From the NCBI GenBank assembly GCA_013397695.1, contig VYZI01000104.1:1197112-1261111 (forward strand): a stretch of DNA of 64,000 bases, in the 5' to 3' direction. Under the pieces are notes generated by a model. It saw only the letters and a program-made list of their open reading frames with translations, was not told the DNA's origin and did not search any database. This DNA is from Centropus unirufus. Lineage: Eukaryota > Chordata > Aves > Cuculiformes > Centropidae. Positions 39,121-52,700 of the stretch are shown piece after piece. How positions within the stretch are numbered: the first letter of the stretch is position 1; each line of letters opens with the position of its first letter. The position numbers were made by a program, and so were the translations under genes.

Positions 39121-39295
39121 TCCAAGAATCAAAAAAGCCTACCATCTCACAATCACCATGCCCAAGATGGCCTCCAACCATCCTATCACCCACAACTCCT
39201 TCTCTGTTCATGAACAATAATTCCAGTAGGACACCTTCCCTGGTTGTCTTACCCACCAACTATCTCAGGAAGTTATCTCCCTCACAAGACACAAG
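39121..39295 (-). mobile_element. CR1-type LINE fragment: ORF2 endonuclease-to-RT region
   Basis: Read on the minus strand in one frame, this gives DNFLR-stop-LVGKTTREGVLLELLF, then MNREGVVGDRMVGGHLGHGD and CEMVGF. This matches the CR1 ORF2 block usually seen as DNFLTQ...PTRxGALLDLLFTNREGLVGDV...GCLGHSDHEMVEF, just C-terminal to the endonuclease domain. One in-frame stop and several substitutions show it is dead. It covers only about 58 codons. It lies about 570 bases from the plus-strand CR1 3' end at 38338-38552, in the opposite orientation, so the two are separate insertions or a rearranged copy. The plus-strand 117-codon frame at 39111-39464 is a shadow of it. Confidence 0.85.
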
Positions 39296-42200
39296 TGAAC
39301 AATGTTGCAATAGTCTAAATCATTACATCCATTCTTATTTCCCTTTGTCTTTTAACTCGTTCCAGGTAACTTTTCTGGTGCTATACTTCCCACTTTGTAT
39401 TTTAGTCATCATGATGCACATTAAATTTGCTGACAGAGAAAAGGAAATCACTGGACTATCATGACACAGCAGGTCAATAACAGTTTTCATTCATTCCTAA
39501 TCCACATTCACATGAAAAAGAGCCTTCAGGTGGTGGCATTGTTCAGTAACCTACTGTGCAGAAGGCATATGACCACTTGACACAGTTATCAAGGAAACAA
39601 TCTTTTCTTGATGGCTACTTTGTGTGCCTCCTGTGAAATCTGATAGTTTTGTAATAAACAAAAGAATTATAAAACTTATAAAATAAGACAAGTAGCAAAA
39701 GTACTGAAAGTATATTTGTCTATATGGAGGAAGAAATCATTCACCATTCTGCAATTGCACACTGTTTCTCATCATGTAATCCAATATAATAAGCATTTGA
39801 GAGCCCCTGTTGTGAGCATGTATTTAAAGATTAACATTAAAGCAAGCATAAACCTTTCCAATCAATTGTGAAAGTAAAATCAGCAGTGAATCAACAACAG
39901 AAATTGAAGCACAGCTAGAAGAAAATTAAAAACAGCTACCCCAGAATACCTATTTTAATTAAATGTTAGCTGGGAATATGTGAGTTAAAATAGGAATGGC
40001 ATTTGAATTAATAAAAGAGGAGCAAAATAATTTAGGATTTTTTTTCTTTGAATGATGGTATAATTTACTGAGATTCAAGGCATCTTTGCTGTCTAGACAG
40101 ACCAGCTTCACACGGACACTTTGTGAGAACAGCTCTGTCTGTAGCTATGGTTTATGCAGTGCCTATTTTGAGCTGATTTACTTCATTGATCCAGAGTTTG
40201 ATTCATTGATCTAACCAAGCTATCAGCCACCTATATGGTTTAGAATGGAAAAAAAAGTACATATGGATTTATTTTTTTTTAGACTATAAACAAAATTAGT
40301 TGAAAGAATGTTGCAGTATCTGGAAAGCCAAAAGAAGATGTTGAGCTGTGTGTGGTATGTCAGGAGACGAAGAAGACCTCAAAATGTGTTAAAAATATTT
40401 CTGTGCTGGGGAATTTGTCCAATGCTTCCTTCAGTTCCAAACATATGTACATATTGAACAATACCACAAAGCCCCACAAAATAGCAAGATACAGTGAGAT
40501 TAAATATAATTTAAGAGCTATTTAAAACTATTAGACAAACTAAAATTAAAGATAATTACTTAAAATCTTGGAATCAAGTTCATGTCAATCATATCTCTCC
40601 ATATTTTTAAGGCCTTTTTTCCTGTGAGTTACACATTTCATTAGGGAAATATTGTAGAGTAATAAACTGGGTCACAAGTATTACATCTCACACATGCTGT
40701 AGTTGCACCGAATTTATTTATATTTCTGTAGCATCTGATATCTTTGGCTGCATGATGATAAACACAGATTTAATATTTTTTTAAAAAATGCAGACTTAAC
40801 AATTTTATCTACATATTTCTAATGCATAGTTAAGTGCCATTCACTGACATGTCATGTAACAATAATGCAGCCCTTCTCAAACTACATATCAGATAATATT
40901 CCTACCTCTGCCCTCATGATTCCTTCACAAGTCTTTGGAAATACAGGTCCCTCCTCTCCAGCCTACCAGCTCTAGTACACACACAGTAGGCAGTTTTCAA
41001 TGTCTGATTTTCCTGTGCTTTATCACTGCTCAGCTCCTTCAGTCGCTTTCCTGAATACATAGCAGAGCTTTTCCAGCCCATTTTTTAGTTTTTTCCATAC
41101 TTTGCTCCACTGGTCCTACAAACTCATTTTTCTAAATGCATGTATTGGCTCCTGAGTGCCCCCCTGGGTGAGACCATGTTTAAGCAGCAGTGCAAGAAAA
41201 GTGCAACCTGATACTCATTAGAAGTCCGTCAATGGTCTCAGACTCTCCTGGTATTGGAGGTTCATCAGTTGCTTTTTTCCATGAGAATGGATTTGAATGC
41301 ACTATTTTGAAAGCAGAGCAATGGGTACCAATTATATTCTAGTAAAGTCTGTGTCCACATACAAAATTTCTGTTGTGGTGGGTAGAATCAAATATACTGG
41401 TTTATTGGAAGAATTTGCAGATGTTAGCTATAAATTCTGACATAGTGATAAAAACATGTTTTTACAGTGTGTTGAAGCCTGACAGGGGGATGTTGCACAC
41501 TCCCTTCTCAAACCAAAACCACAAAATAGCAAGAGATTTATTTTAAGGGCTGGCAACTGCTATTGCAATGTGTCACATAAAAAAAAAATCTGGCCAGCTT
41601 GGATTCCCTATGCTCTGTCTTTTAGGAGCTTGGTCTGCAGCTTTGTCTCCACTTTCTCAGCTTCTATGCTGATCAGGTGAAAAAGTGTTAATAGTAAAAA
41701 CAGGGAATATTTTCAGGCTTACATCAGCTCCTTCAGATGTGGATCATGAGCCTCTGGTCTTTTCTAATTTTTAGTAATAACCAAGTACAAGTATTTATAT
41801 TACATAAATAGCTGAAAGTTAGAGACTTCCAAATATGTTTGAACACAGACGTGGCTGGTACATTAAAACACAGGAACTTTTTAAAAGTTCTTGTTCTTAT
41901 AAAAATATGTCTGTAGTATTCTGCTGCCTTAACATCAACTACCAATATCCTATTGCATTCCATGAGATATGGTTTCTCCTACACTTGCAGCTCAACAACC
42001 ACCTCAAGTGGAGTGCTGTAAAACACTGAAGAGAAACACCACACAGAGGTAATAAACTGGTAAAAGAAAGTACCTGGGGTGTGTGCAATATACAAAAATA
42101 TGTCTATCAAAATATTGATGGGACATTAGCCAACAGGTGAGTGCTGATCTATAATACAGTTCCCAACTTCCAAATGTAAAGATATGTAAAATTAATTGCC

Positions 42201-45200
42201 TAGAGGAGCAAGTTATGGGGACTGGAGGAAATGGCAATCTGTACCATATAACGAGACAGAAACGTCATTTATCTCTATATGAAGCAGCTGGAGCCTGCAG
42301 CGAGCAGATCTGAACTCAAAAAGGAGGATATGAAGCTTAGAAAATATCAGTGTAATGGAGGATGCTGGGCAAAATAAAATTACTCTGTTAGAGAAAAACT
42401 AAAGAAAAAAAAAACTTTAGGATTAATTTTAAATGAAGTCTAGAGAAGGTAGAAATTCAGCCAAATAAGTTTGTAAGGAGGGGACACTACGAGGGCTGGT
42501 AGAAAACAAGAGCAAGTCCATGCTGAAGCTGTTTCTACATTCCTCATATAGGAAAAAAAACTGCAAGTAAGCCTGAAGTAAACTAAGAAAAAGGCTATGT
42601 ACAAGCAACAAAGCAAAAAAACCTCCATATTTAGATAATTTCAGCATCACAGAGAATGTGCCCCAAAGAGCAAAACACCTATGCAGGTTAAAGCAACTAA
42701 AGCAACTACAGAGAACAAAGCAACAGTAACCACAGTAAACAAAACAATAACCACAATGAAGTAACAATAGAGACAATTCATCCTCAGCCAAAGGAGAGTG
42801 AGATCCACTTGGCTAATGTTATGATCTCTGCAGCTCCATGGGTTCAAGTGGGTTATTTTCAATTAAGAGCGTCACTGATGAGGACAGATTTGCAAAGACA
42901 GCAAGGCTGGACAACAAGGAAGAGATTACAGCAGAGAAAGAAGCCATTTGGTTTTACTCTCTGACTGCTGTGGTTTTGAGTGTTCTTGCATGCACCCATC
43001 CTTCACACATTAACTATTGCATGTCCATCCCTTTCAATATCTGTAATGCGAACTTCATAAAATTATAGTAGCCCCATCCATGAACTGGATAATTTGTCCT
43101 TGGCTATTTTTCTAGCCAACTTCTGCGAGCTGGTCATAATTGGAGAGTCAAATACATTGCCCAGAGGAAAAAAATAATTAGGTTAGTTATAGCATTTCAA
43201 AGAGAAATATTCAAAGTGCATGTGTATGAAAAATTAATTAGCTGACCAAACATTTGAAAGCTAAATAAATAACATATCCTTAGCAAAAATAAAGCTGAAT
43301 GATCTGAAACAAAATAAGGGCATCCATCCAGCAAAGAGAAGGAAAAGATAAGCTGTTTCCCTCTCTAAACTTCCCCGGCTTTCATTAGAGGTCACACAGT
43401 TCAAAGAGGATTGAGTTCACAAAGGATTTCATCAAGTCCAACCTTGATCAGAGCACATTTTCTTGGGAAATAGAAAGTAGAAAATTATCAATTACATTCC
43501 AAGATAAGGTGAGACACTAGAAAGTATGGACTTCATCCTACACCTTGGTGCATGGGCTTCGTAATATTTCCTTGTACCTTTTGGATGCCACTGCAGCTGT
43601 ATAGGCAGATGGTCCTTTTCACCGACCTCCATAATATTGTAAGTAGCAACAAAAATACACCTTTCTCACCTGCCAATGGGAAATTTCACCCATCCCTTAC
43701 AAAACTGGCCCCACTGCTACATACATCTCGCAGCAATTTCCCATTTTGTTGCTCACTCTTGAGTAAGTCCATACCTGCAAGGGAAGGAGGTCACTCTCCT
43801 CTGGCCATAAGGACCTTTCTGACCTCTGCATTTACATAGAGCAAGCCAACCAAACCAACATTCTCTGACACAGTTATATTAACTGCCAAGTGGTTCTCTA
43901 TTTAGGAAGGAAATATAATATTTGGAGGGGATGGAAAGATACATCCCACACAGAGAGATTGAGGTAGCTGCAACTCCTGCCTTAGTGCTTGATCGGGTGG
44001 CAACTTTGAAGTTATTTATTCAAATTATTCATTTACATTGAATTACAACTGAATCTTTCAAATAACTGAGCTCAACCTGTGCTTTTAAAACTTGGAGCAT
44101 TCATACTGAGTCAGGCTTGTCTATAAAAGGAGTAAATTGAATATTCTTATTAGGTTCTGATGCTTTTCTCTCCTAAGTTCAAACAGTGGCAACTTACTAT
44201 ACAGCAGCTTCTCTCCTGAGCCACTGGAAGAATCAGCCTTTTGTCAGTACATGGTACCACCAGCACCCTCATTTTCCCCACAAATCTTCCTCACTTCAAA
44301 ATATCAGCTTGACTCACAACTCGTTGCTAGATATGGAAACTGCTTGTAGGGCAAGCATATATGAATATACAATATATGCACAATAACAAACAGCTCATGA
44401 GTCATCCGCAAATTTGTCATACATTAACTTCACAGCCAGTCTCCACTGGGGAATAAAAAGGTGGTGCTTTAAAAGACCTTCAGAAAAATGCAGGGGACAT
44501 GACGAACTTTCAGCTTGTTCACAAAATGGTATAATTTGGCTCTCTCAACAAAATTCAGGTCAAGGCCTTTAATTTCTCAAGGTTTTCTTTGTCATAGTCA
44601 GAAAATACACAGTCCTGCAAATAAAACAGTGGCTCAGATATGCTTAAACAAAGCTGCCTGCAAATTTATCACAAAAACTCAATAAGGCCACAGAAGATAC
44701 TTTCTAAGCTCTACTGTGATGCCTGAGAGTAATAGCACAAGCAAATTTCCTTATTCTTTCCTTAAAAAAATATCTTCAGCCTTAGCAAGTTGGCAAGCTG
44801 AAACCACTAAGACCAAAATACAGCCTGACAGGGCTGGATTCCCACACAAACACTGAGCTAGGGTAAAAATCTGAATATCCTCATACTTTTGGGTGATAGT
44901 ATTTTGGTTTAATCCCCATCTCCTCCAGTGCCTGTTTGCCTGAGTTTGCGTGCACACAAAGGATATTGGCAACATATTACCCTCAATTTATTTTTAACCC
45001 CTTATCTGAAAAAATTAATGTTAATAGAAATATATTGGATAGAATGCTGAACCATTTACTCTCCTCAGCAAATTTTGAGCTGAGTGCTCAGCTTAAGCCA
45101 AATCTGCCCAGACAGTGGCAGTCTTCAAAGTATCAGTTGTCAGACGTGGCAACAGGGAGCTGGCCCCTCTGTGGGGCTGCAGGCAGCACATAAATGGACT

Positions 45201-48200
45201 GGCAACCAGAAATCCTGTTATTTGCATGGGGATGTTTGCAATGCTTTCTGCTTTTAACAAAGTAACAACATTTGGCCCCTGTTTCCAGGGTGTAGTCATA
45301 AAACATAAAAGGAAAGCTTTCCTTTGACCCAAACACAGTGAACCGATAATGGCAATTTGTTAAAAATAAATTTAATGCATTTCTTGTTGCTGCAGTGGGT
45401 TTTTTTTCGTGGAAACTTACCCATTGCAACTGGGCCTGATGTTTACCTACAAATGTACAGGTCATCAGTGTGTTCAAAAGCACGAGAGGTTCATGTGGCT
45501 GAACTCATGCAGGTTATCTCAAAGATGGCAAAAACCGCACTCACAGTTTCTATTACAGTGTTTTTGTCCTGCAAGTTGGTGTCAAACAATGCAACAAAGA
45601 CCATCCTTCCCTAATCCTACCCATACCATGTGGCGCAAAACCTGTTGCACCCCACCACGTGAGCAAATGGACTAGGCACTACGTCTTGGACCATGATTCG
45701 AGACACAAGAACATCTCAGTCCTTCTTCTGCAGGTCGTTTTCCACCCCATGTAAGTGTTGCTATCTCTCCCTCCCAGACGTTGTTTATTTAGTCCCCCAG
45801 GATTAAAATAGCTTTATAGAAATGAAGGCTTTTCTTCTGGAACAATTTGAATTAAGATCTATGTTGGAGCATGTGATTGTCCTACATGTGTCTGAAATGA
45901 AGCCACTCAGATGCCTATCTGTAACGGTATGTTATTTTCACAGCATATAATTTTCAGACCACACATGTCAATATTATAGTTGTGTTATGGAAGCAGAGGG
46001 TATCTGTATTTACATGCATGTCTTTTAACTCAGAGAAGTGCTATAATCTCCCTTCTCTTTAGTAAATATTTTCCTCTCGGAACATGCATCACATTATGAC
46101 TGCATGGCTGCATTTTGGGTCTGAGATGGATGGTCCATGGCTATAAAAGTCCTGTTTGCTACACAGGTGATTATATTTGGTAAATTCATTCTAATTGCAG
46201 GTGTATTTCCTGCAAAGCTTGTTGATGGAAACCTTGGTAGACTGAAACGGGTTTTGATTTTAATCAGAAAATATTCAAACCTAAACATTCACAATTCCCA
46301 GAAATATAGTGAGATTCCCTACTTTTTTTTAAAAAAAAGATACAAAGAAGGAGACAAAACCACAAGACTTTTAAACCACCAATACACTCTGTTTTCAAGA
46401 CCACCCTGTTTCAAGAGTCAATAAAATCTTTTTCCATATTGATTTGTATTATGTGGTGAATTAACAAAGGTGTCACTGGAGCCTTTTCCCCATCTATATT
46501 GACCAAGTTTGCCCAAATAGTATATTTGGTGTCTAGTAAAAATCCTTGTTGGATTCTTGTATTGGGGAAGGACTTTTCTAGCGGCTTTCTTACTTTCATC
46601 TGCTTAGTTTTGTCACATCTGTATCAACGTAATAATTTATGAGACTTCTGATCTTCCTTTTAAACTTTAGTTGGAATTGTCCAATCAGTTTAGAAGTTAA
46701 AAATCTATGGAGAAGCAGGAGAAAAGCTAAAAGAGCTTTCTTTAGGGAAAAGGTGACTAAGATAAATGCACACTATGACTTCTTTGTCCTTCAGCTTCAG
46801 AGCTGTTACAAAGCACTCAGGTCATGTAATCAATTTGTTTTCAACATGAAGACTTGTTATTTTTTCTTGTGAAAAATGCCACTTTAGAGTCAAAAGACTC
46901 TGAAGCATGATTTCAAGGAAAACACAGAAGATGCTACAAAATATTTGAGTTCATTATTAACACTGAAATTCGTGTCATACCGGTAGCAATTGTGCATACC
47001 TAATACAGCAGTCACAAGCTTGCTCAGATAAAAGGGAAGTTCTGTTTCTGGTTTTGTCCATGTTTTAGTGATACGGAGTCTGAGAATGCTCATGCCAATG
47101 CCAATCGCAATCACATGCAGTGTTGTTATGTCAAATAGTCATTTATTTGGAACTGTTGTAAAGCAAAGACAGCCCAAGAAAGTAAAAGTAATACTAGAAA
47201 AAGGAGAAAAAGTAAAGATGAGCAGAATGTGAATCTTTTGGCTTTTGGCAAACAAGCTATACTGAAATTTCTGCGTGATTAACTTTAAATATAGATGTCT
47301 TTATAGGCTTGTCTTCATGTTTTCATTCCAGCACCAACGAAAACCACATGTGCAATGAAAAATATAATAAATATGAAGTTGTGAGTTCTTTTGCTGAGTA
47401 CCAGAACAATGCATCAGTTGCAATTCCAGATGAATCCCTTATGGAAGATTTCCTAGCTATTTTTTGGTTTTCAGCTATTTTAACATTCCATTGAAGTTTG
47501 CCCCTGACTTTTCTGCTCAGTTTTCTTACCCCTGGCCTTTCCACAACATGTGCCTCTCACAGAAGAGACCATTGCTCTGATAATACCATTAGCTAGGTCT
47601 CTGGGCTCACTAAACATACATCTCTCTTGCAGTGGAATAACTGTGAAAACTTCGTATAAACAAAGTCTTCAAGTTCTGACCTACGTAGAGCATCTATCTG
47701 TTTACAAATGCAACTGTTTCCTTTCAAGAGATAATAACTTGTGAATAAAGTGAATTAGTGATCTCTGCTGGATGTTGGGAAATGTTCTCTTCAGGAAACA
47801 ACATATTTTGTCTGATTTGGAAGAATAAAGATACTTCATATCATGTCACAGAAAGTGTGCCTATAGCATCAAGTCCCATGTGGAAAATAAAACCAAAAAT
47901 CTCTTGAATAATCTAACCACTTCTATCAATGCTCTTAAATAAAGACTTGGATGTGTTTTTCCATTTCATTTTTCTTTTCACTTAGAAATGTCAATTTTCT
48001 TTTATGTTTAAAAAAAATGTTCTTGCAATCAAATGGAGACCTTCTATTTTACTTTGACTTGAAGCTATTTTTAAAATTTTTTTATACTGTAATTACGGCA
48101 TTCATAACTGCCGGTGTGCTGAAAAATAAGTTTCCAAACAGCTCTGATTCACTTATTGTTATTCTGTAAGTCTGGCTACTAGAGATGTTTCAGAATTTTC

Positions 48201-48826
48201 TGCTTGGAGTCCCTGATCACTGGAATTAAATGATCAGTTGCTCCTATTTAGCAATTAAACTGAACTGAATCATATTCTCCATGATGTCCATGTTCATGGG
48301 GTTTCAAAACCCAGCCTCTTAGAATGAGGAGTTGTGGGAAGGTACTTATAATGCGAGGTGGCTGCAACACAGCAGGACAATTTCCTGCCATTTAACATCA
48401 CAATAGTGGAGACACTGGTAACAAGAAATTCAATTTACAAATCCATTAAAACAACAAAACAGTCCAATTTGTTACACAAAAAGTAATGTTTCTGTCCTAG
48501 AAGACAAGATGCTTGTTTCCAGGGAAGAATGTTGTTCTTATGATTACTGTCCCTTTTCCCTCCTCTCCTTATATAATGCACAAGATTTGTAAATGTTCTC
48601 ACTTGGAGCAGCTTTCCAAGGCCAGTTTCTGCCCTCAGCTGTTCTCATGAAAACCTGCTTAAAGCAAGAATTGACCCAACATCTAATTGAGGGAAGAAGC
48701 TGACCCAGGTGTGTTCATGCAAAAAGGCTCAGGGTCTTGGCAGGAATTCAAGCAAAAATGGGAACAAGAAGCAAAGGAGGGACCTCACATTGCTGTGTGC
48801 TTTACACTCCCTGCTTGTTTTGCCCA
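39296..48826. other. Unique non-coding sequence
   Basis: No supported gene. A CAA/ACA-rich patch at 42690-42770 is listed separately. The part from about 45090 to 45540 is somewhat more GC-rich and free of low complexity, with open frames on both strands (minus 45133-45483, plus 45115-45327 and 45357-45614) but no domain or convincing splice pair. An exact octamer word ATTTGCAT lies at 45220-45227; single hits of that size are expected by chance. Confidence 0.45.
42690..42770 (+). repeat. CAA/ACA-rich low-complexity patch
   Basis: AAGCAACT occurs twice in tandem (from 42691 and 42700), followed by AACAAAGCAACAGTAACCACAG and related words. It resembles a degenerate trinucleotide-like repeat. 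It produces the cysteine-rich minus-strand open frame at 42429-42791, which is therefore not a credible protein. Confidence 0.6.
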
Positions 48827-48868
48827 AATCTGGAGGGGTTTTGCCCCAATCTGGAGGGGTTTTGCCCC
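48827..48868 (+). repeat. Two-copy 21-bp tandem duplication containing a G/C hairpin
   Basis: A 21-base unit (48827-48847, AATCTGGAGGGG...TTTTGCCCC) is repeated exactly at 48848-48868. A partial copy (TTTTGCCC) lies just upstream at 48818-48825. Each unit contains GGGG-TTTTG-CCCC, a 4-bp G/C stem with a 5-base loop. Because 21 is a multiple of three, the open frames across it show a 7-residue repeat, but nothing else supports coding. Confidence 0.9.
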
Positions 48869-49718
48869 AGCTGAGCTGCCAATGCCACAGGCTCCAAGCA
48901 GCACAATGCACACACAACACTCCTGCAGGCATTTCCTCACCAGATTTTATTTATAGTGCCCAGTCCTCAGCAGAAGGGCATGTAAAAGTTTCTGTAATGC
49001 TGATAGTGGTACTCATAGTACAACTACTCAGAATCAATTAATGCTACAGATTTTGATTGCAGAGATGCTGTATTCAAAACATCGCAGTGAAGAGTTTTGA
49101 ATGCAAATACAAAAAATTTAGATCATTTTACATGTCTTTCAGCAGAAATCCTTGAGCCTTGCAAACCAAATTACAGGAATGAATGACACACAGAATTGAT
49201 AGGGTAATTATTCTTAATTAGATTTTGACATAATCTTTGGGAGACAGGCATTTGAGTAACAGACATATTCTTGTTTCAAAATGCACAAAAGTGGCAGCTA
49301 TTGTGTCAAAAAGCCAAATACAGCAATGTAGTGCTACGAGACATGATTCCATACAAGCAAGAGGTAAGGAGTCCTGAATCCAGACACCTTAGCTCTTTCC
49401 ATCCCTGGGAAGCCTTTTCTGCCCACCAAGGGGTACACGTCCAGTGCAGCTGCAGTGCTGTCTTGCAGACTCCTCCTTCCATCCCCTCTGCTAAATACCA
49501 TATGGCTAGTCACATTCTCATTTTTCTGACAATCCTGTTTCCTGATAAATGCACTCCTCATCATATTTTTTGTGTCCATCTGTACCTTACTCCACCTTAA
49601 AATGGCCTTATTTCCTGACAACTGCAATAAACCAATGCAAGGAGTCAATAATAAGGACATGAAGACGCTCCTTAGTTTTTTCTGGGTGGATGCTGTTTCT
49701 TGTGCTGCCTGACCAACA
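48869..49718. other. Unique non-coding sequence
   Basis: No supported gene. The minus-strand open frame 49334-49747 (137 codons) starts inside an L2/CR1-like 3' tail and has no recognised domain. Confidence 0.45.
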
Positions 49719-49790
49719 GATTGTAAACTGTCTGCAAGAGGGGCCATTTATACCTTTTCTTATGAACAGTAAACAGTGTTAGCACATAAC
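49719..49790 (+). mobile_element. Possible L2/CR1-like 3' tail (old dispersed repeat)
   Basis: The string GATTGTAAACTGTCTGCAAG (49719-49738), followed by AGGGGCCATTTATACCTTTT, a TATGAACAGT word and GTGTTAGCACATAAC (about 49777-49790), parallels the 3' end shared by L2-type LINEs and SINEs that use them. In that tail GATTGTAAGCTCT..GGGCAGGGACCAT is followed by ..TACAGTGCCTAGCACA. The order and spacing of the blocks match, but individual blocks are diverged. This is recognition by eye and needs a repeat search. Confidence 0.45.
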
Positions 49791-52700
49791 AAAAAGCCAG
49801 CAAATTTCGTCAGCCACTCCTTTCTCAGATCTGGTCTGGACAAAAAGAGACAGGGTGAAACAGAGAAAGAAAAGGTAGATTTTAGTCAGAAAGTGCGAAG
49901 TAAGAGAGAAAAGTTCAAGCTTTTCTTCATCCCTTAGTCAGCTGGGGGGAGTTTCGAGGTTTATTAGGGGGACCTAGGCCCACTCCTTGCATCCTAGATA
50001 GGGCTTCAACACAGCTGCCTCATAAAACAGCACTTTTGCCATGTTTTTTTATCCCAATAAATGTACTTTGACCATAGCAGAAGCACCAGATAGTAATCTC
50101 TATGGTAAAGGCAGCTCTAATTGAAAGGCTTGTTCATGTTGGAGGAGACCTGCTGGCAAGATGCACATCCAAAGCTGGGTTTCCCCCAGATCTGAAAGCT
50201 GGATGTTCAGAAGCCAGTTAAGTCAATAATGTGTGATTGCTTAGTCCTTCATTTAATGAGAATGCATCTCTATATGTGTGCATGTATATATACATATGTA
50301 CTTGTTACCTAATAATTTTCTAGTGACTCCTTGGAGTGGCAAGGGCTCCACACAGAAATAGGAAAGAGAAATAGGTCCCTTTGCTCTCCATTTGGTATGT
50401 AACAGAGCAAGCAAAACTGAAATATTTGGAAATCCAGACCTTCCCCAAACCAGCCTCACCAAGGCCTCTATTTGTTTCAGAATGATGCTGACTGCTTTCC
50501 TGAGTTACCTTCAGGCTTCTACCATGCCGCACATGTAAATATCCTGCTTGTAGGAAGCATTTGGGAAACAAAATACAACCTATGCACGTACACTTGAACT
50601 GTGAGATAAACAAGCCAATAATCTTTCCATGTCCTGCAGTGAAACAGGAGAAATTTTATCTCCTGTGATTAAATGAGTGCTTAGCCTGCAAAAAAATTTG
50701 AAGTGATTTCCCTGATTACTACTGTGTAAAGCATTTATTTTCTCTCTAATTCCTCAGGTGCAATTAGACTCCCATTTTGGGGCATGAATATTTACTCTTA
50801 CACATTTTGTTCTGCAGATTACATCATCTCCAAGAGCTTTTAAGTCATTGAAGCTTTTACTTGTATTTTTGTCTTCTAATATATCTTTCTGCTGCTGTCC
50901 TAATACATTAGGAACCAAATTATCAAAAGTAAATAGCAAAGGGACCGATTCAGATGTGCATATTTACTCAGATCTCCTCATTGCACAGTAGGAGGTCCAG
51001 TAGATGCACACATACATTTTTCAAGAAATCAATAATTCTGTTTTTGTTTGCTTGTATCCTCAGTGCAAGGATTTTCCATCTTATTCCCATAGTATACAAA
51101 AGGCTCGATTCTTATTTAGGTACCACAGAGCAACAGGTGAATGATTATACAAAGACTTCAAGGACATATAAAATAAGACAAAGCAAACTCTTCTCTGACA
51201 GTAAACATGGAAAAAATAAATTTTCTTAACCCAGACCAGTGGTCATGGCGAATGGAGAAGAATGAGCATTCCCATCTTGTTTTGAGGTATTCCCTAGAGA
51301 TGCTATGTCAACAGCAAACAATTTTTGCCTAACCAAGAAACATGAAACTGCAATCCTTTCAGCTTTTCTTGCAGAATAAATGAGACAGAAATATGGAAAT
51401 AGCAATAATTGATAGACCCATGAGTTATTTAGAAAACTGATTGTTGATAGGGCCCCCATTCACTGGAGTCAACTAATTTTAATGCACAAACTACCAGAAC
51501 CGCTTCTACATAAAACACATAGGATGTGTGACTATGTGACTCAATAGTCAGCCTGAACTGCCACTCTAGACTGCTGGAAATGCAACGTGTCCTCTGAATC
51601 GATTGTACCTGATGGCTGAAGAACCTGGCCCATAGTATTTAAATGGGACTACACATCTGTGACTGAGAAGGCTTCCTGCTATGTCCCAAAGATAGTCAGG
51701 AAAAACGACAGATTCAATGGAGAGCTAGAAAAATAAGACTAATTATTGGGTCTGATCTCTGAAACGCTGTAGTTAAATTGTCCAGTTTAGCACTAGACTA
51801 TCATAAAGGTGCATGATTTAGCCCTTTCTGGCCCATGGGTAAACCTACTGAAGTCATCACAAGTTCTGAAAGAGAGCAGCTTGAGACCAGAATATCTTGA
51901 GTGAATGGGGCTTAGAAGTAGCTTCGTGATCCTCATTTGTAAAGACCATTATAGATCTAGTCCCGTCAGCTGAGAGCACCACTGGAAGCAGGGGTGATGG
52001 GAGCCTGAACAGGATACCCGCCAGCATTAGCCTGCCCTGGAAACAATGAATTCTTCCTACAAAGTTAGTCCCTGCTTTATTCTAATGAGTTTCACATGCG
52101 AAAAAAAAAAAAAAGCCAAAAATTACAGTATTTTCCACCTTTGTCATCACAAAAGAAAAAAAGAGATTCCAGGTGCAATGGATTCCGAGTTAATAACTTG
52201 ATACAGGACTTTCGACATGATATAGGATAAACACGGCTGCAACGACACATTTGGACAGGAGGTTTGCCTCATTTCTACATTCTAAAACTTAATGCTATGT
52301 CTTTCTGACTGTGCTGGCATAACTCTGGCATGGCACATGATGCCAGCAGCTGCTTTTGCTGCATGATTGGCAGTTCAAAGGTGTAAAGTACTATTTCTGC
52401 TCTGACCTGATTTAGAGCTGGAATGAATTATATAACACTTCCAGATACTCATCAGTGCAGGCTGACAACATCTGATCTTGCACAATTGCATAGCAGAAAC
52501 TAATGAGAAATTTAAGAAAGAAGGTGAAAAAAAGAAGAAAGAGGAGGAGATAAAAGAAAGGTGCTGTTTCTTAAAAACAACAATGTACAAACAATAAGCA
52601 GAAGACCTAGAAAGTGAAAGAAAGAACATTTTTCTGAAACCCTTTGACTTCTTTGTTCCCAAGGTGTATATGTTGGTGTTCGTGTCTCCACTGAGTTTTC

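Noticed and set aside
42429..42791. Cysteine-rich 120-codon minus-strand frame
   Set aside because: The Cys/Tyr/Val-rich part is the antisense of a CAA/ACA-rich patch.
43420..43450. GATTTCATCAAGTCCAACC as a CR1 3' terminus
   Set aside because: Only a short word resembles the CR1 end, and the flanks do not align.
45220..45227. Octamer ATTTGCAT as a POU-factor site
   Set aside because: The same word or its complement also occurs near 9504 and 12552, so a single hit has no weight.
49334..49747. 137-codon minus-strand frame
   Set aside because: It starts inside a probable L2/CR1-like tail and shows no domain or family motif.
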